DNA of 64,000 nucleotides from Halomonas lysinitropha. Lineage in GTDB: Bacteria > Pseudomonadota > Gammaproteobacteria > Pseudomonadales > Halomonadaceae. Positions within the stretch are counted from its first letter, which is position 1, and every line of letters begins with the position of its first letter. This document shows, one piece after another, positions 37,425 to 48,770 of this stretch. Below the pieces are notes generated by a model. It saw only the letters and a list, made by a program, of their open reading frames with translations, had not been told where the DNA came from and did no database searches. A program made the position numbers and the translations under genes. The stretch spans positions 372,001 to 436,000 of the forward strand of contig NZ_CABVOU010000039.1 in assembly GCF_902500215.1 (NCBI RefSeq). Direction: 5' to 3'.

Positions 37425-38525
37425 ATGGCCGAGATCACCCTGAAATCCCTGGCTCACACCTATCTGACCGATCCGCAGTCGCCGGAAGACTACGCCATTC
37501 GCGAGATGAATCACGTCTGGCACCAGGGTGGGGCCTATGCGCTGCTCGGGCCTTCCGGCTGCGGCAAGTCGACCCTGCTCAACATCATCTCCGGCCTGTT
37601 GGAGCCCTCCAGCGGTGAAGTGCTGTTCGATGGCGAAGTGGTCAACGCCCTTCCGCCCGAGGCGCGCAATATTGCCCAGGTTTTCCAGTTCCCCGTCATC
37701 TACGACACCATGACGGTCTACGATAACCTGGCTTTTCCGCTGCGCAATGTGCGCACGCCCGAAGTGCGTGTGCGAGAGCGCGTCATGGAAGTCGCCGACG
37801 TCCTGGAACTCACTGCCCAGCTCAAGCGCAAGGCCAAGAACCTCACTGCCGATGAGAAGCAGAAGGTCTCCATGGGCCGGGGGCTGGTGCGCGAGGACGT
37901 CTCGGCGATCCTCTTCGACGAGCCGCTCACCGTCATCGACCCTCAGCTGAAGTGGAAGCTGCGCCGCAAGCTGAAGGAGATCCACCAGCGCTTCGAGATC
38001 ACCATGGTCTATGTGACCCACGACCAGCTCGAGGCTTCCACCTTCGCGGACAAGATTGCCGTCATGTACGAAGGACAGGTGGTGCAGTTCGGCACGCCCA
38101 GAGAGCTCTTTGAAAAGCCCAACCACACTTTCGTCGGGTATTTCATTGGTAGCCCCGGGATGAACTTCCTGGAGGTCACGACGCGTGACGGTAGGGTAAT
38201 GGCCGGTGATACCCGGCTGACGGTAGGCAACAACGTGCACGATGCCGTTGCCAACGCGCGCTCCTCCAACATCAAGCTCGGTATCCGTCCTGAATTTATC
38301 GAGGTGCATGCCGAGCCGGTTGAAAGTGGCATGGAAGCCCGAGTGGAGCACGCCCAGGATCTGGGAACCTACTCTATCGTTTACCTGAAACTGGGCAACA
38401 TTTCGCTCAAGGCACGCATCGAGGAGGACCAGAAGACGCCCTCGGGTAAGGCATGGCTGCGCTTCCCGGACGATCGAATTGGCCTTTACGTCGACGAATT
38501 TCGCGTGGAGATCGACCATGAATAA
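37425..38525 (+). CDS. glpT: Glycerol ABC transporter ATPase GlpT
   Basis: A 366-residue ABC ATPase, the partner of GlpS. Walker A is GPSGCGKST, the signature region reads LTADEKQKVSMGRGL (a degenerate LSGGQ), Walker B is ILFDEPLTVIDPQLKW and the switch His is in VYVTHDQLEA. The degenerate signature suggests one composite ATP site is impaired, as in other heterodimeric importers. A TOBE-like C-terminal domain begins near residue 240. The ATG at 37425 is used; the gene overlaps glpP by eight bases. It is unrelated to E. coli GlpT, the glycerol-3-phosphate antiporter. Confidence 0.92.
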   Translation: MAEITLKSLAHTYLTDPQSPEDYAIREMNHVWHQGGAYALLGPSGCGKSTLLNIISGLLEPSSGEVLFDGEVVNALPPEARNIAQVFQFPVIYDTMTVYDNLAFPLRNVRTPEVRVRERVMEVADVLELTAQLKRKAKNLTADEKQKVSMGRGLVREDVSAILFDEPLTVIDPQLKWKLRRKLKEIHQRFEITMVYVTHDQLEASTFADKIAVMYEGQVVQFGTPRELFEKPNHTFVGYFIGSPGMNFLEVTTRDGRVMAGDTRLTVGNNVHDAVANARSSNIKLGIRPEFIEVHAEPVESGMEARVEHAQDLGTYSIVYLKLGNISLKARIEEDQKTPSGKAWLRFPDDRIGLYVDEFRVEIDHE

Positions 38526-39399
38526 AGTCTACAACAATCGCGCATGGTGGCTGATCCTGCCCATGCTGCTGCTGGTGGCCTTCTCGGCCGTCATCCCGCT
38601 GATGACCGTGGTGAATTACTCGGTCCAGGATGTCTTCGATGCCAATACGCGCTTCTTTACCGGTACTGAATGGTTCGAGCAGATGCTCAACGACCCGGCG
38701 CTGCAGTCGGCAGTACTGCGTCAGTTTGCCTTCTCGCTGACCGTGCTGGCCATCGAGGTGCCCCTGGGGATCGGCATCGCCCTGATCATGCCCAAGAAGG
38801 GCTGGCAGGCCTCGGCCGTGCTGATCCTCGTTACCATGCCCCTGCTGATTCCCTGGAACGTGGTAGGCAGTATCTGGCAGATCTTCACCCGGGGGGATAT
38901 CGGCCTGATGGGATGGAGCCTGCGGGAACTCGGCTATGGCTACAACATTACGGCCAGCCCGGTAGATGCCTGGGCGACCATCATCCTGATGGACGTCTGG
39001 CACTGGACGCCACTGATTGCACTGCTCTGCTATAGCGGCCTGCGTTCGATTCCCGATGCCTATTATCAGGCTGCGCGTATCGACCGTGCCTCGAAGTGGG
39101 CCGTGTTCCGCTACATCCAGCTACCCAAGCTCACCAACGTACTGGTCATCGGGGTACTGCTTCGCTTCATGCACTCCTTCATGATCTATGCCGAGCCCTT
39201 CGTGCTCACGGGCGGTGGCCCGGGCAGTTCCACGACCTTCCTCAGCCAGTCACTGACGACCATGGCCATCGGTCAGCAAGACCTCGGGCCATCGGCGGCA
39301 TTCTCGCTGATCTATTTCCTGATCATTCTGCTGGTCACCTGGGTGTTCTACACCGCGATCATGAACATGCAGAAAGACGACAACAACCAGGAGGCATGA
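38518..39399 (+). CDS. glpP: Glycerol ABC transporter permease GlpP
   Basis: A 293-residue MalF-type permease with six hydrophobic segments, starting with a cytoplasmic NKVYNNRAWW followed by a helix. The ATPase docking loop is YYQAARIDRASKWAVFRYIQLPKL. It forms the channel with GlpQ. The ATG at 38518 lies in the end of glpT; an in-frame TTG upstream was rejected. It is followed by glpQ after one base. Confidence 0.92.
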   Translation: MNKVYNNRAWWLILPMLLLVAFSAVIPLMTVVNYSVQDVFDANTRFFTGTEWFEQMLNDPALQSAVLRQFAFSLTVLAIEVPLGIGIALIMPKKGWQASAVLILVTMPLLIPWNVVGSIWQIFTRGDIGLMGWSLRELGYGYNITASPVDAWATIILMDVWHWTPLIALLCYSGLRSIPDAYYQAARIDRASKWAVFRYIQLPKLTNVLVIGVLLRFMHSFMIYAEPFVLTGGGPGSSTTFLSQSLTTMAIGQQDLGPSAAFSLIYFLIILLVTWVFYTAIMNMQKDDNNQEA

Positions 39400-39400
39400 C

Positions 39401-40294
39401 ATGAGTGATTCATTGCCCACGACCCCCGACGCCGTGCGCCAGCGTGCCGCGGCCGCCGACAACCGCCGTCGTCGCAAGGCACGTCCGGCCTCCCGCCAGT
39501 GGCGCCGCCGGGGGCTCATGACCGCCTATATCGTGTTCGTATTGTTGCCGATCTACTGGCTGCTCAACATGTCCTTCCAGTCCAATACCGAAATTCTCGG
39601 TGGGCTGACCCTCTGGCCGGAAGCCTTCACGTTCGAGCACTACGCCAAGATCCTGACCGAACCCAGCTGGTACATGGGTTACGTCAATTCCATCACCTAT
39701 GTGCTGATGAACATGTTGATCAGCATTGCGGTGGCGCTGCCGGCGGCGTATGCCTTCAGCCGCTACAAGTTCATCGGCGACAAGCATCTTTTCTTCTGGC
39801 TGCTGACCAACCTGATGGCGCCGCCGGCCGTCTTTCTGCTGCCCTATTTCCAGCTCTACTACACGGTCGGTCTGTTCGACACGCACATCGCGGTGGCCCT
39901 TGCTCACTGCCTGTTCAACATTCCGCTGGCCGTGTGGATTCTCGAGGGCTTCATGAGCGGGGTTCCCAAGGAGATCGACGAGACCGCCTTCATCGATGGC
40001 TATAGCTTCCCGAAGTTCTTCGTGAAGATCTTCATTCCGATGATCAGCTCGGGGATCGGCGTGACCCTCTTCTTCCTGTTCATGTTCTCCTGGGTCGAGC
40101 TGCTGCTGGCCAGCACCCTGACTTCCACGGGCGCTCAGCCGATCGCCTCGGTAATGACCCAGACCAAGGGGGCCTCGGGGATTGACTGGGGGACGCTGGC
40201 GGCCGCCGGCACGCTGACCATCCTGCCGGGCATCGTGGTGGTCTATTTCGTTCGCAATCACATTGCCAAGGGCTTTGCCCTGGGCCGCACCTGA
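39401..40294 (+). CDS. glpQ: Glycerol ABC transporter permease GlpQ
   Basis: A 297-residue MalG-type permease with an Arg-rich cytoplasmic N-terminus (DNRRRRKARPASRQWRRRG) and six hydrophobic segments. The docking loop is EIDETAFIDGYSFPKFFVKIFIPM. It ends with the usual AKGFALGR tail. Partner of GlpP; not the E. coli glycerophosphodiesterase of the same name. GAGGCATGAC precedes its ATG. Confidence 0.92.
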   Translation: MSDSLPTTPDAVRQRAAAADNRRRRKARPASRQWRRRGLMTAYIVFVLLPIYWLLNMSFQSNTEILGGLTLWPEAFTFEHYAKILTEPSWYMGYVNSITYVLMNMLISIAVALPAAYAFSRYKFIGDKHLFFWLLTNLMAPPAVFLLPYFQLYYTVGLFDTHIAVALAHCLFNIPLAVWILEGFMSGVPKEIDETAFIDGYSFPKFFVKIFIPMISSGIGVTLFFLFMFSWVELLLASTLTSTGAQPIASVMTQTKGASGIDWGTLAAAGTLTILPGIVVVYFVRNHIAKGFALGRT

Positions 40295-40305
40295 GGAGAC
40301 GCGAC

Positions 40306-40578
40306 ATGGAATGGATGGTATGGACCACGCCCACCACGATCTTCTTTGCGGTCATTGCCGTCATGCTGGCCGGCATGACGTCCTGGGAAGTCATCTCGCC
40401 AACGGTCGAGCGCAAGGGCTTCCTGCCGATCTCGACCACCCGCGGTGATCGGCTCTTCATCGGGCTTCTCTCCGCGGCTTACATCCACCTTGCGGTGGTG
40501 GGCTTTACCCCGTTCAGCATCTGGCTGGCTCTGGGGGCATCGGGTCTCTGGCTACTCGTCCTGATGCGCTGGGGCTGA
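40306..40578 (+). CDS. glpU: Small membrane protein of the glycerol ABC operon (DUF2160)
   Basis: A 90-residue protein with three hydrophobic segments (TTIFFAVIAVMLAGM, FIGLLSAAYIHLAVVG, SIWLALGASGLWLLVL) and the motif WEVISPTVERKGFLPISTTRGDR between the first two. It matches the DUF2160 proteins encoded in glpSTPQUV operons, where the gene is called glpU. Its molecular role is unknown; constant linkage to the importer suggests an accessory subunit. Confidence 0.85.
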   Translation: MEWMVWTTPTTIFFAVIAVMLAGMTSWEVISPTVERKGFLPISTTRGDRLFIGLLSAAYIHLAVVGFTPFSIWLALGASGLWLLVLMRWG

Positions 40579-40635
40579 CAGAAACGCATGGAGCCGAATG
40601 TCCACGGACGGACTACTACAACTCAAGAGGTCAAT

Positions 40636-42378
<1,743 letters not shown>

Positions 42379-42470
42379 TGGGCGGGCGGGTCGTCTGACC
42401 CGCCCACACCTTTCCCCGGTGTTGCCGGGGCGACGTCAGTCCGTGTAACCGGTTGCCTGAACGGGACCCA

Positions 42471-42502
42471 GGGCCCCGCTCGGTGCAGTCCGAGCGGGGC
42501 CC
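42471..42502 (+). terminator. 13-bp hairpin between glpV and glpD3
   Basis: GGGCCCCGCTCGG and CCGAGCGGGGCCC form a perfect 13-bp stem with a TGCAGT loop, followed by GTTGCTTT. It stands between the importer operon and glpD3, only 23 bases before the glpD3 start, leaving little room for a separate promoter. Confidence 0.8.
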
Positions 42503-42525
42503 GTTGCTTTGAAAAAGGGCCAGAC

Positions 42526-44136
42526 ATGCAACTCAGAGCGAACAATATCCGCAAGCTTCCCGATCAGACCTTTGATGTTCTAGTGATCGGAGGTGGCATC
42601 AACGGGGCGTCAGCGGCGGCAGCGTTGAGTGGAAAAGGGGCCAAGGTGGCCCTGATCGACCGCGGCGACTTCGCTGGCAGTACCAGCATGCACTCCTCCA
42701 ACCTTGTCTGGGGAGGCATCAAGTACATGGAAAGCGGTGACTTCAAGCTGGTGCGCAAGCTGTGCAAGAGCCGCAACCACCTGATCAAGAGTTATCCATC
42801 CACGGTCCAGGAGATCCGCTTCCTGACCACCATCAACAAGGGCTTTCGCCACCATCCCCTCTATCCCTGGGCCGGCACCTGGCTCTACTGGCTGATGGGC
42901 AGCGCCTTCACGCGTATGCCCAACTTTCTGCGCCCCTCGGGCATCAAGGCGCGTGAGCCGATCATCGATACCCGCAATGCCCAGGGGGGCTTCGAGTATT
43001 CCGATGCCTACCTGCACGACAACGATGCGCGCTTCGTCTTCAACTTCGTACGCGGCGCCCTGGATTTCGGGACCGTGGCGGCGAACTACGTCGAATCCCT
43101 GGGCTCGCGCCGCGAAGGGGAGTTCTGGATTACCAGGGTCCGGGATCGCACCGACGACAGGTCCTTCGAGATTCGCTCCAGGGTGCTTATCAATGCCGCC
43201 GGTCCCTGGGTCGATCAGCACAACAGCCTCTCGGGCCAGAAGACCGACCATCATCATGTCTTTTCCAAGGGCATCCACCTGATCGTGCCCCGACTGACCG
43301 ACAGCAAGCGTGTGCTGGCCTTCTTTGTCGATGACGGACGGCTCTTCTTCGTCATTCCCATGGGCCCGCGTACCTGCATCGGCACCACGGATACTCGGGT
43401 CGAGAAACCCGAGGTCGGCGCAACGGAGGAGGATATCCGCTTCGTGCTCGACAATATCAATACGCGCCTCGAGCTCCAGACCCCGCTGGGCAAGGAGGAC
43501 ATCATCGCCACGCGCTGTGGCGTGCGTCCTCTGGCGGTCAAGCCCAGCGGGGACGGCGGTCGTGACTTCCTCAATCTGTCGCGCAAGCATGCCATCGACA
43601 TCGACAGCGAAAAGCGTCACCTGAGCATCTTCGGTGGCAAGCTGACCGACTGCCTCAATGTGGGGGAGGAAGTCGTCGAGGAAGTGCGTCGGCTCGGTGT
43701 CGAGATTCCGTACCCGGATGTCCGCTGGTACGGGGAACCCGATGCCTCGGTGCGCGAGGCCTTCATGCACCAGGCGCGGCTGATGGACCTGGACGCCATG
43801 ACCAGCGCGGAGGCCTCCGAGCCATTGAGCACACGGTTATGGCGCCGCTATGGCGCTCAGGCACTGGAAATGCTCGAGGACATCCGCCAGGACCCGACCC
43901 AGGGCGAGGTGCTCATCGAGGGGACGGAATACCTGCGCTGCGAACTCAAGCTGGCCAGGCGTCGCGAGATGGTGACCAAGCTCGAGGACTTCCTGAGGCG
44001 TCGCGCCAAGGTATCGCTGGTGGTGCCCGAGGAGAGCATCCGCCATTCGCCGGGGCTGCGCGAGGCCTGCGATATCCTGTTCGACGACCAGGCCGAGGCA
44101 CGCCTGCAGGAGTTCCTCGAGACAGAGGAAGGTTGA
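42526..44136 (+). CDS. glpD3: GlpD-type glycerol-3-phosphate dehydrogenase, paralogue 3
   Basis: A 536-residue FAD enzyme closely similar to GlpD2 at 25411-27114: same N-terminal motif MQLRANNIRKLPDQTFDVLV, FAD loop GGGINGASAAAALSGKG, SSNLVWGGIKYME, HHHVFSKGIHLIVPRLTDSK and SIFGGKLTDCLNVGEE. By eye identity is roughly three quarters over the shared length; it lacks GlpD2's C-terminal extension. It lies directly after the importer genes, so it is likely transcribed by read-through of the glpS operon. Confidence 0.87.
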   Translation: MQLRANNIRKLPDQTFDVLVIGGGINGASAAAALSGKGAKVALIDRGDFAGSTSMHSSNLVWGGIKYMESGDFKLVRKLCKSRNHLIKSYPSTVQEIRFLTTINKGFRHHPLYPWAGTWLYWLMGSAFTRMPNFLRPSGIKAREPIIDTRNAQGGFEYSDAYLHDNDARFVFNFVRGALDFGTVAANYVESLGSRREGEFWITRVRDRTDDRSFEIRSRVLINAAGPWVDQHNSLSGQKTDHHHVFSKGIHLIVPRLTDSKRVLAFFVDDGRLFFVIPMGPRTCIGTTDTRVEKPEVGATEEDIRFVLDNINTRLELQTPLGKEDIIATRCGVRPLAVKPSGDGGRDFLNLSRKHAIDIDSEKRHLSIFGGKLTDCLNVGEEVVEEVRRLGVEIPYPDVRWYGEPDASVREAFMHQARLMDLDAMTSAEASEPLSTRLWRRYGAQALEMLEDIRQDPTQGEVLIEGTEYLRCELKLARRREMVTKLEDFLRRRAKVSLVVPEESIRHSPGLREACDILFDDQAEARLQEFLETEEG

Positions 44137-44239
44137 AAGAGGGGAGGGGGCGCGGGGATCCCCGGGGGACCCCTGCAAGCGCCTTGCTGGTAGAATGCCG
44201 CGCGACCCGTTCCCCTCGACCTTTCTGGAGCCCTGGACC

Positions 44240-45496
44240 ATGACCGACAACACGGCGGCCGCCGCCATGCCCACCGAGACCCCGTTGCGCACCCTGCTGA
44301 CCGGGGCGCAGATGCTCTTCGTGGCCTTTGGTGCCCTGGTGCTGGTGCCGCTGCTCACCGGGCTGGACCCCAATGTAGCGCTGTTCACGGCAGGGGTCGG
44401 CACCTTGATCTTTCATGGCGTCACCCGGGTCAGCGTGCCGGTCTTCCTGGCCTCGTCCTTTGCCTTCATCGCCCCCATCCAGGGCTCGGTGGCCAACTTC
44501 GGTATCCCCGCCACCCTGGGGGGCCTGATGGCAGCCGGCCTGGTCTACGTGGTGATCTCGCAGTTCGTGCGCCTCAAGGGCACCGCCTGGCTGCATCGGC
44601 TGTTGCCCCCGGTGGTGGTGGGGCCGGTGATCATGGTGATCGGCCTGGCCCTGGCCCCGGTGGCGGTGGACATGGCCACCGGCGAGACCAGCGACAATAT
44701 CGGCTATGGCGCGGCCATCTTTCTCTCCATGGCCAGCCTGCTGGTGACGCTGGTGCTGGCGGTGTTCGGACGCGGCCTGATCCGCCTGATCCCCATCATG
44801 GGCGGTATCGTGACAGGGTATGCCCTGGCGCTGGTGATGGGCGTCGTGGATTTTTCTCCGGTGCAGGAATCGGCCTGGCTGGCGCTGCCGTCGTTCACCG
44901 CGCCGAGCTTTCACTGGGCGGCCATCCTCTTCATGATTCCGGTGGCCATCGCCCCCGCGGTAGAGCATATCGGCGACATGGTGGCGATCGGCTCGGTGAC
45001 CCGCAGGAACTACCTGGAAAAGCCCGGCTTGCATCGCACTCTGCTGGGCGACGGCCTGGCCACCACCGCGGCGGCGATCTTCGGTGGCCCGCCCAATACG
45101 ACCTACTCCGAGGTCACCGGTGCCGTGACCCTGACCCGTGCGTTCAATCCCCGGATCATGGTGGTGGCCGCCTGCATCGCCATTCTCCTGGCCTTTCTCG
45201 GCAAGCTCGGCGCGCTGCTGCAGACCATCCCCGGTCCGGTGATGGGCGGCATCATGACGCTGCTCTTCGGGTCGATTGCCGTGATCGGCATGAACACCCT
45301 GGTGCGAGCCGGCAAGCCGCTGACGGCGCCGCGCAACCTGGTGGTGGTGTCCCTGGTACTGGTCTTCGGTATCGGCGGCATGCAGTTCGGCAATGGCCAG
45401 TTCACCCTGCAGGGGGTCAGCCTCGCCGCCCTGGTCGGTATTGTCCTCAACTGGGTGTTGCCCGGGGCCGACGAGGATGAGACGCCTCAGGCGTGA
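44240..45496 (+). CDS. uraA: Uracil permease, NCS2 family
   Basis: A 418-residue transporter with about 14 helices. Motifs are LLTGAQMLFVAFGALVLVPLLTGLDP, SSFAFIAPIQ, PPVVVGPVIMVIGLALAP, AIAPAVEHIGDMVAIG with the conserved substrate-binding Glu, and GPPNTTYSEVTGAVTLTRAFNP. These are hallmarks of UraA. The ATG at 44240 gives the expected N-terminus. It would feed uracil to Upp encoded at 35304. Its stop overlaps the convergent regulator gene by ten bases. Confidence 0.92.
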   Translation: MTDNTAAAAMPTETPLRTLLTGAQMLFVAFGALVLVPLLTGLDPNVALFTAGVGTLIFHGVTRVSVPVFLASSFAFIAPIQGSVANFGIPATLGGLMAAGLVYVVISQFVRLKGTAWLHRLLPPVVVGPVIMVIGLALAPVAVDMATGETSDNIGYGAAIFLSMASLLVTLVLAVFGRGLIRLIPIMGGIVTGYALALVMGVVDFSPVQESAWLALPSFTAPSFHWAAILFMIPVAIAPAVEHIGDMVAIGSVTRRNYLEKPGLHRTLLGDGLATTAAAIFGGPPNTTYSEVTGAVTLTRAFNPRIMVVAACIAILLAFLGKLGALLQTIPGPVMGGIMTLLFGSIAVIGMNTLVRAGKPLTAPRNLVVVSLVLVFGIGGMQFGNGQFTLQGVSLAALVGIVLNWVLPGADEDETPQA

Positions 45497-46122
45497 TGCT
45501 GTTCCTGGCCCGCGTCGGAGAAGGTCGGCGGGGTGCTGGCGCTGACGATCACGCACTCCTCGTCGCCGGTGTTGCGAAAGCGGTGGGGCAGGCGGGAGTC
45601 GAAGTAGTAGGCGTCGCCCGCGCTCAGCACACCCACCTCGCCGTTCACGGTGATCTCGATCTGCCCCGCGACCACCACGCCGCCTTCCTCGCCGTCATGC
45701 TCCAGCATCTCCTCGCCGCTATCGGCCCCGGGTGGGTAACGCTCGTAGATGATCGACATGCGCCTGTCGGGTCGCCGCGCGGCCACCAGTTGCCAGGAGA
45801 GCTGGCCATCGCCGATCTCGGTCAGCTCGCCCTGACGATAGAAGGACTGTGGTTGACTGGGCTCGTCACCGGCGAAGAAGGCGCTGATCGACACCGGCAG
45901 GGCGTCGAGTATCTTCTTCAGTGAACTCACCGACGGGCTGACGTTGTTCTGCTCGACCAGTGAGATGGTGCTGTTGGTAACCCCGGCCCGTTTGGCCAGT
46001 TCTCGCTGGGAAAGTCCGCGCGACAGCCTCAATTGCTTGAGCCGAGCGCCGACATCGAATGCCTCGTCCATGGGTCGATCCTTGGCGCGGTTGTCGCCGC
46101 ATTCGTGGATTATTTTCAACAT
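45487..46122 (-). CDS. XRE-family regulator with cupin domain (PuuR-like)
   Basis: A 211-residue regulator: an N-terminal helix-turn-helix (VGARLKQLRLSRGLSQRELAKRAGVTNSTISLVEQN) and a C-terminal cupin (HDGEEGGVVVAGQIEITVNG, AGDAYYFDSRLPHRFRN). The plan matches PuuR, the E. coli putrescine-degradation repressor, but the effector here is unknown. The ATG at 46122 has a near-perfect AAGGAGGT six bases upstream and is preferred; an internal ATG at 46071 (MDEAFDV) is possible. Its ribosome site lies within an inverted repeat CCTCC/GGAGG. It is divergent from the molybdenum-cofactor operon. Confidence 0.82.
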   Translation of the reverse strand: MLKIIHECGDNRAKDRPMDEAFDVGARLKQLRLSRGLSQRELAKRAGVTNSTISLVEQNNVSPSVSSLKKILDALPVSISAFFAGDEPSQPQSFYRQGELTEIGDGQLSWQLVAARRPDRRMSIIYERYPPGADSGEEMLEHDGEEGGVVVAGQIEITVNGEVGVLSAGDAYYFDSRLPHRFRNTGDEECVIVSASTPPTFSDAGQEQHHA

Positions 46123-46266
46123 AGTGTACCTCCTTGGAGGCACGGGGATAAGCCATGGCTTGACCGGCGTCAGGGCAGGGCGCCAGCGTGGACGTCCGGC
46201 ATGGCACCCGCCGTCGGGCTAAGGCATCATGCGTCATACCATGACCGATTCGTCAGGAGAGAGCCG

Positions 46267-46899
46267 ATGATCACCCGAGACGACCTTACCGGCCTGATCC
46301 TGGCCGGCGGCCAGGGACGCCGGATGGGCGGTCGCGACAAGGGGCTCGAATCCTTCGCGGGTCGTCCGCTGGTGGCCCATGTTCGCGAGCGCCTGGCAGG
46401 GCGAGTCGCTGAGGTGCTGATCAACGCCAACCGCAATGCCGAGGCCTATGCGCCGCTGGCCGACCGCGTGATCGCGGATGCCGAAGGCGGCTTCCAGGGC
46501 CCGCTGATGGGGATCTACAGCGGTTTGTGTGCGGCCAGGACCCCCTGGCTGCTGGTGACGCCCTGCGACACGCCGGCCTTGCCCCATGACCTGGTGGATC
46601 GGCTGGTGGTCGGCGTTGGCGAGGGCGATATCGCCGTGGCCTTCGATGGCGAGCGCCTCCATCCGGTGGTGGCGCTGATCCGCACCTCCCTGGCCGAGGA
46701 CCTGGCGGCGGCCCTGGCCGACGGGGAACGCAAGATCGATCGCTGGTATGCGCGCCACGCCTGGTGTCGGGTGGACGTCAGCGATTGTCCCGACGCCTTC
46801 GCCAACCTCAATACCGACGACGACAAGCAGCGGCTTGAGCGCGCCCTCAGTGGGGTGACGTCAGCCCCCGGAAGAGAGGAGCCAGCGGATTGGAAGTGA
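46267..46899 (+). CDS. mobA: Molybdenum cofactor guanylyltransferase
   Basis: A 210-residue nucleotidyltransferase attaching GMP to Mo-molybdopterin to form MGD. Motifs are LILAGGQGRRMGGRDKGLE (GTP loop), VLINANRNAEAY, LVTPCDTPALP and DVSDCPDAFANLNTDDD. The ATG at 46267 follows GGAGAGAG. First gene of mobA-mobB-moeA-moaCD-moaE-moaA; it overlaps mobB by ten bases. Confidence 0.93.
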   Translation: MITRDDLTGLILAGGQGRRMGGRDKGLESFAGRPLVAHVRERLAGRVAEVLINANRNAEAYAPLADRVIADAEGGFQGPLMGIYSGLCAARTPWLLVTPCDTPALPHDLVDRLVVGVGEGDIAVAFDGERLHPVVALIRTSLAEDLAAALADGERKIDRWYARHAWCRVDVSDCPDAFANLNTDDDKQRLERALSGVTSAPGREEPADWK

Positions 46900-47507
46900 C
46901 CGAACCCTTGGGCGATGGCGTACCGAAGGCGGTGCCGTTCGATGATGACCTGCCACTGCTCGGCATTGCCGCCTGGAGCGGCACCGGCAAGACGACCCTG
47001 CTGGAGCAGCTGCTACCGCACCTCGGCGCGCGGGGGCTGCGCGTGGCGGTAATCAAGCACGCCCACCACGCTTTCGACGTGGACCAGCCCGGCAAGGACA
47101 GCCATCGCCTGCGCCAGGCCGGCGCCTCCCCGATGCTGGTGGCCTCTCGTGCCCGGGTGGCGCTGATGATGGAGACGCCCGGGCGCAAGGAAGCGGACCT
47201 GGCCGAGCTCATCGACATGGTGCGTCCTCAGCGCCCTGACCTGGTACTGGTGGAAGGCTTCAAGGCCTGGCCGCTGCCCAAGCTCGAGCTCTACCGTCCC
47301 GAGGTCGGCAAGACGCTGCGGGTGGCCGAGGATCCCTGGGTACGGGCCGTGGCCAGTGACGCGAGTCTCGCCCTGCCCGAGGGCGTCGAGGCGCTGGACC
47401 TCAATGACCTCGAGGCCCTCAGTGACTGGATCACAGCCTGGCCCGCCCGCTGGCCGGCCAGTCAACGGCCTCGCGAGCGTTCCTGTGATGAGGAGACCGC
47501 GCCATGA
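46890..47507 (+). CDS. mobB: Molybdopterin-guanine dinucleotide biosynthesis adaptor MobB
   Basis: A 205-residue P-loop GTPase assisting MobA. Walker A is AAWSGTGKTTLLEQL, followed by VAVIKHAHHAFDVDQPGKDSHRLRQAGA and LVLVEGFKAWPLPKLELYRP, the MobB signature. It starts at a TTG with GAGGAG upstream, overlapping the end of mobA, and overlaps moeA by four bases. Confidence 0.92.
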   Translation: MEVTEPLGDGVPKAVPFDDDLPLLGIAAWSGTGKTTLLEQLLPHLGARGLRVAVIKHAHHAFDVDQPGKDSHRLRQAGASPMLVASRARVALMMETPGRKEADLAELIDMVRPQRPDLVLVEGFKAWPLPKLELYRPEVGKTLRVAEDPWVRAVASDASLALPEGVEALDLNDLEALSDWITAWPARWPASQRPRERSCDEETAP

Positions 47508-48757
47508 CGCTTTCCTGCTTCGATCTCGGCGAACGCATGCTCCCGGTGTCGGAGGCACGCGTACGCCTGACCAGTCTTGTCGAAGCGCCACTACCCACCG
47601 AAGATGTCGCGCTAGCCGAGCTCTACGGCCGGGTACTGGCCGAAGGTCTCGTCTCGCCCATCGATGTGCCTCAGAACACCAATGCCGCCATGGACGGCAT
47701 CGCCCTGGCCTGGCCTCTGGCTGACGAAGTGCCTGGCGAGTGGCGCGTGGTAGGAGAGGTGCTTGCCGGCCGCTGCCTTGATGAGACGCTCGGTGCCGGC
47801 GAGTGCGTGCGCATTACCACCGGGGCACCCCTACCGCCGGGGGCCGACAGCGTGATCATGCTCGAACAGCTCGAGGAGCGCGGCGAGACGGTGGTGGTGC
47901 GCCAACCCGAGCGCGTCAGGCGTGGCCAGAACGTACGCCGGGCCGGCGAAGACATCCCCCGCGGCCACACGGCGCTGGTCGCCGGTACTCGGCTGGGCGC
48001 CGCCGAACTTGGCCTGCTGGCCTCGCTGGGCCTGGCCGAGGCGAAGGTGCACCGACGCCCGCGGGTGGCGATCTTCTCCACGGGAGACGAGGTCACGGCG
48101 CCCGGTGAGCCGCTGCCACCCGCGGGTATCTTCGATGCCAACCGCTACAGCCTGACCGGCCTGCTGGCCGAGCAGGGCGCCGAGTTGATCGACCTTGGCA
48201 TCCTTCCCGATGACCGCGACGCCATGGTTGCCGCTCTGAGCGATGCCGCCGGGTTCGCCGACATGGTCATCACCAGCGGCGGGGTGTCGGTGGGACACGC
48301 CGACTTCACCCGTGCGGCGCTGGAATCCGTGGGCCGCCTGGCCTTCTGGCGGATCGCCATCCGCCCCGGGCGCCCCCTGGCGTGTGGCCTGCTGGGCGAG
48401 CGGGGCGTGCCCTTCCTGGGATTACCCGGCAACCCGGTGGCGGTCATGGTGACCTTCCTGCAATTCGTGGCGCCGCTGCTGTCCAAGCTGCAGGGCAGGC
48501 CGGCATGCGAGCCCGAGCGGCTGAACGCCATCACCGACGAGGCCCTGAAGAGCCGCCCCGGGCGGACCGACTTCCTGCGCGGTCGCTATTACGCCGATAC
48601 CGATGGCCGCCTCCACGTAGGCAGCACCGGGGCCCAGGGATCCGGGATCCTCTCCTCGATGGTGGCGGCCAACTGCCTGATCGAGCTCACCGACGACCGT
48701 GAGGGGGTGGCCCCGGGCGAAACGGTGAGTATCCAACCCCTTCATCGACTGCCATGA
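47504..48757 (+). CDS. moeA: Molybdopterin molybdenumtransferase MoeA
   Basis: A 417-residue enzyme inserting molybdate into adenylylated molybdopterin. Conserved features are [71 protein letters not shown] and [19 protein letters not shown]. Length is as for E. coli MoeA (411). It sits between mobB (four-base overlap) and the MoaC-MoaD fusion gene. Confidence 0.95.
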   Translation: MTLSCFDLGERMLPVSEARVRLTSLVEAPLPTEDVALAELYGRVLAEGLVSPIDVPQNTNAAMDGIALAWPLADEVPGEWRVVGEVLAGRCLDETLGAGECVRITTGAPLPPGADSVIMLEQLEERGETVVVRQPERVRRGQNVRRAGEDIPRGHTALVAGTRLGAAELGLLASLGLAEAKVHRRPRVAIFSTGDEVTAPGEPLPPAGIFDANRYSLTGLLAEQGAELIDLGILPDDRDAMVAALSDAAGFADMVITSGGVSVGHADFTRAALESVGRLAFWRIAIRPGRPLACGLLGERGVPFLGLPGNPVAVMVTFLQFVAPLLSKLQGRPACEPERLNAITDEALKSRPGRTDFLRGRYYADTDGRLHVGSTGAQGSGILSSMVAANCLIELTDDREGVAPGETVSIQPLHRLP

Positions 48758-48770
48758 GACGCTGACCCCC

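Noticed and set aside
43946-45556. 536-codon open frame antisense to glpD3 and uraA
   Set aside because: His/Gln/Gly-rich composition typical of the reverse of membrane-protein codons; both sense genes are clearly real.
46123-46266. Moco riboswitch before the molybdenum-cofactor operon
   Set aside because: The gap is 144 bases and I could not find the conserved stems expected for that RNA; the region also contains the divergent regulator's ribosome site.
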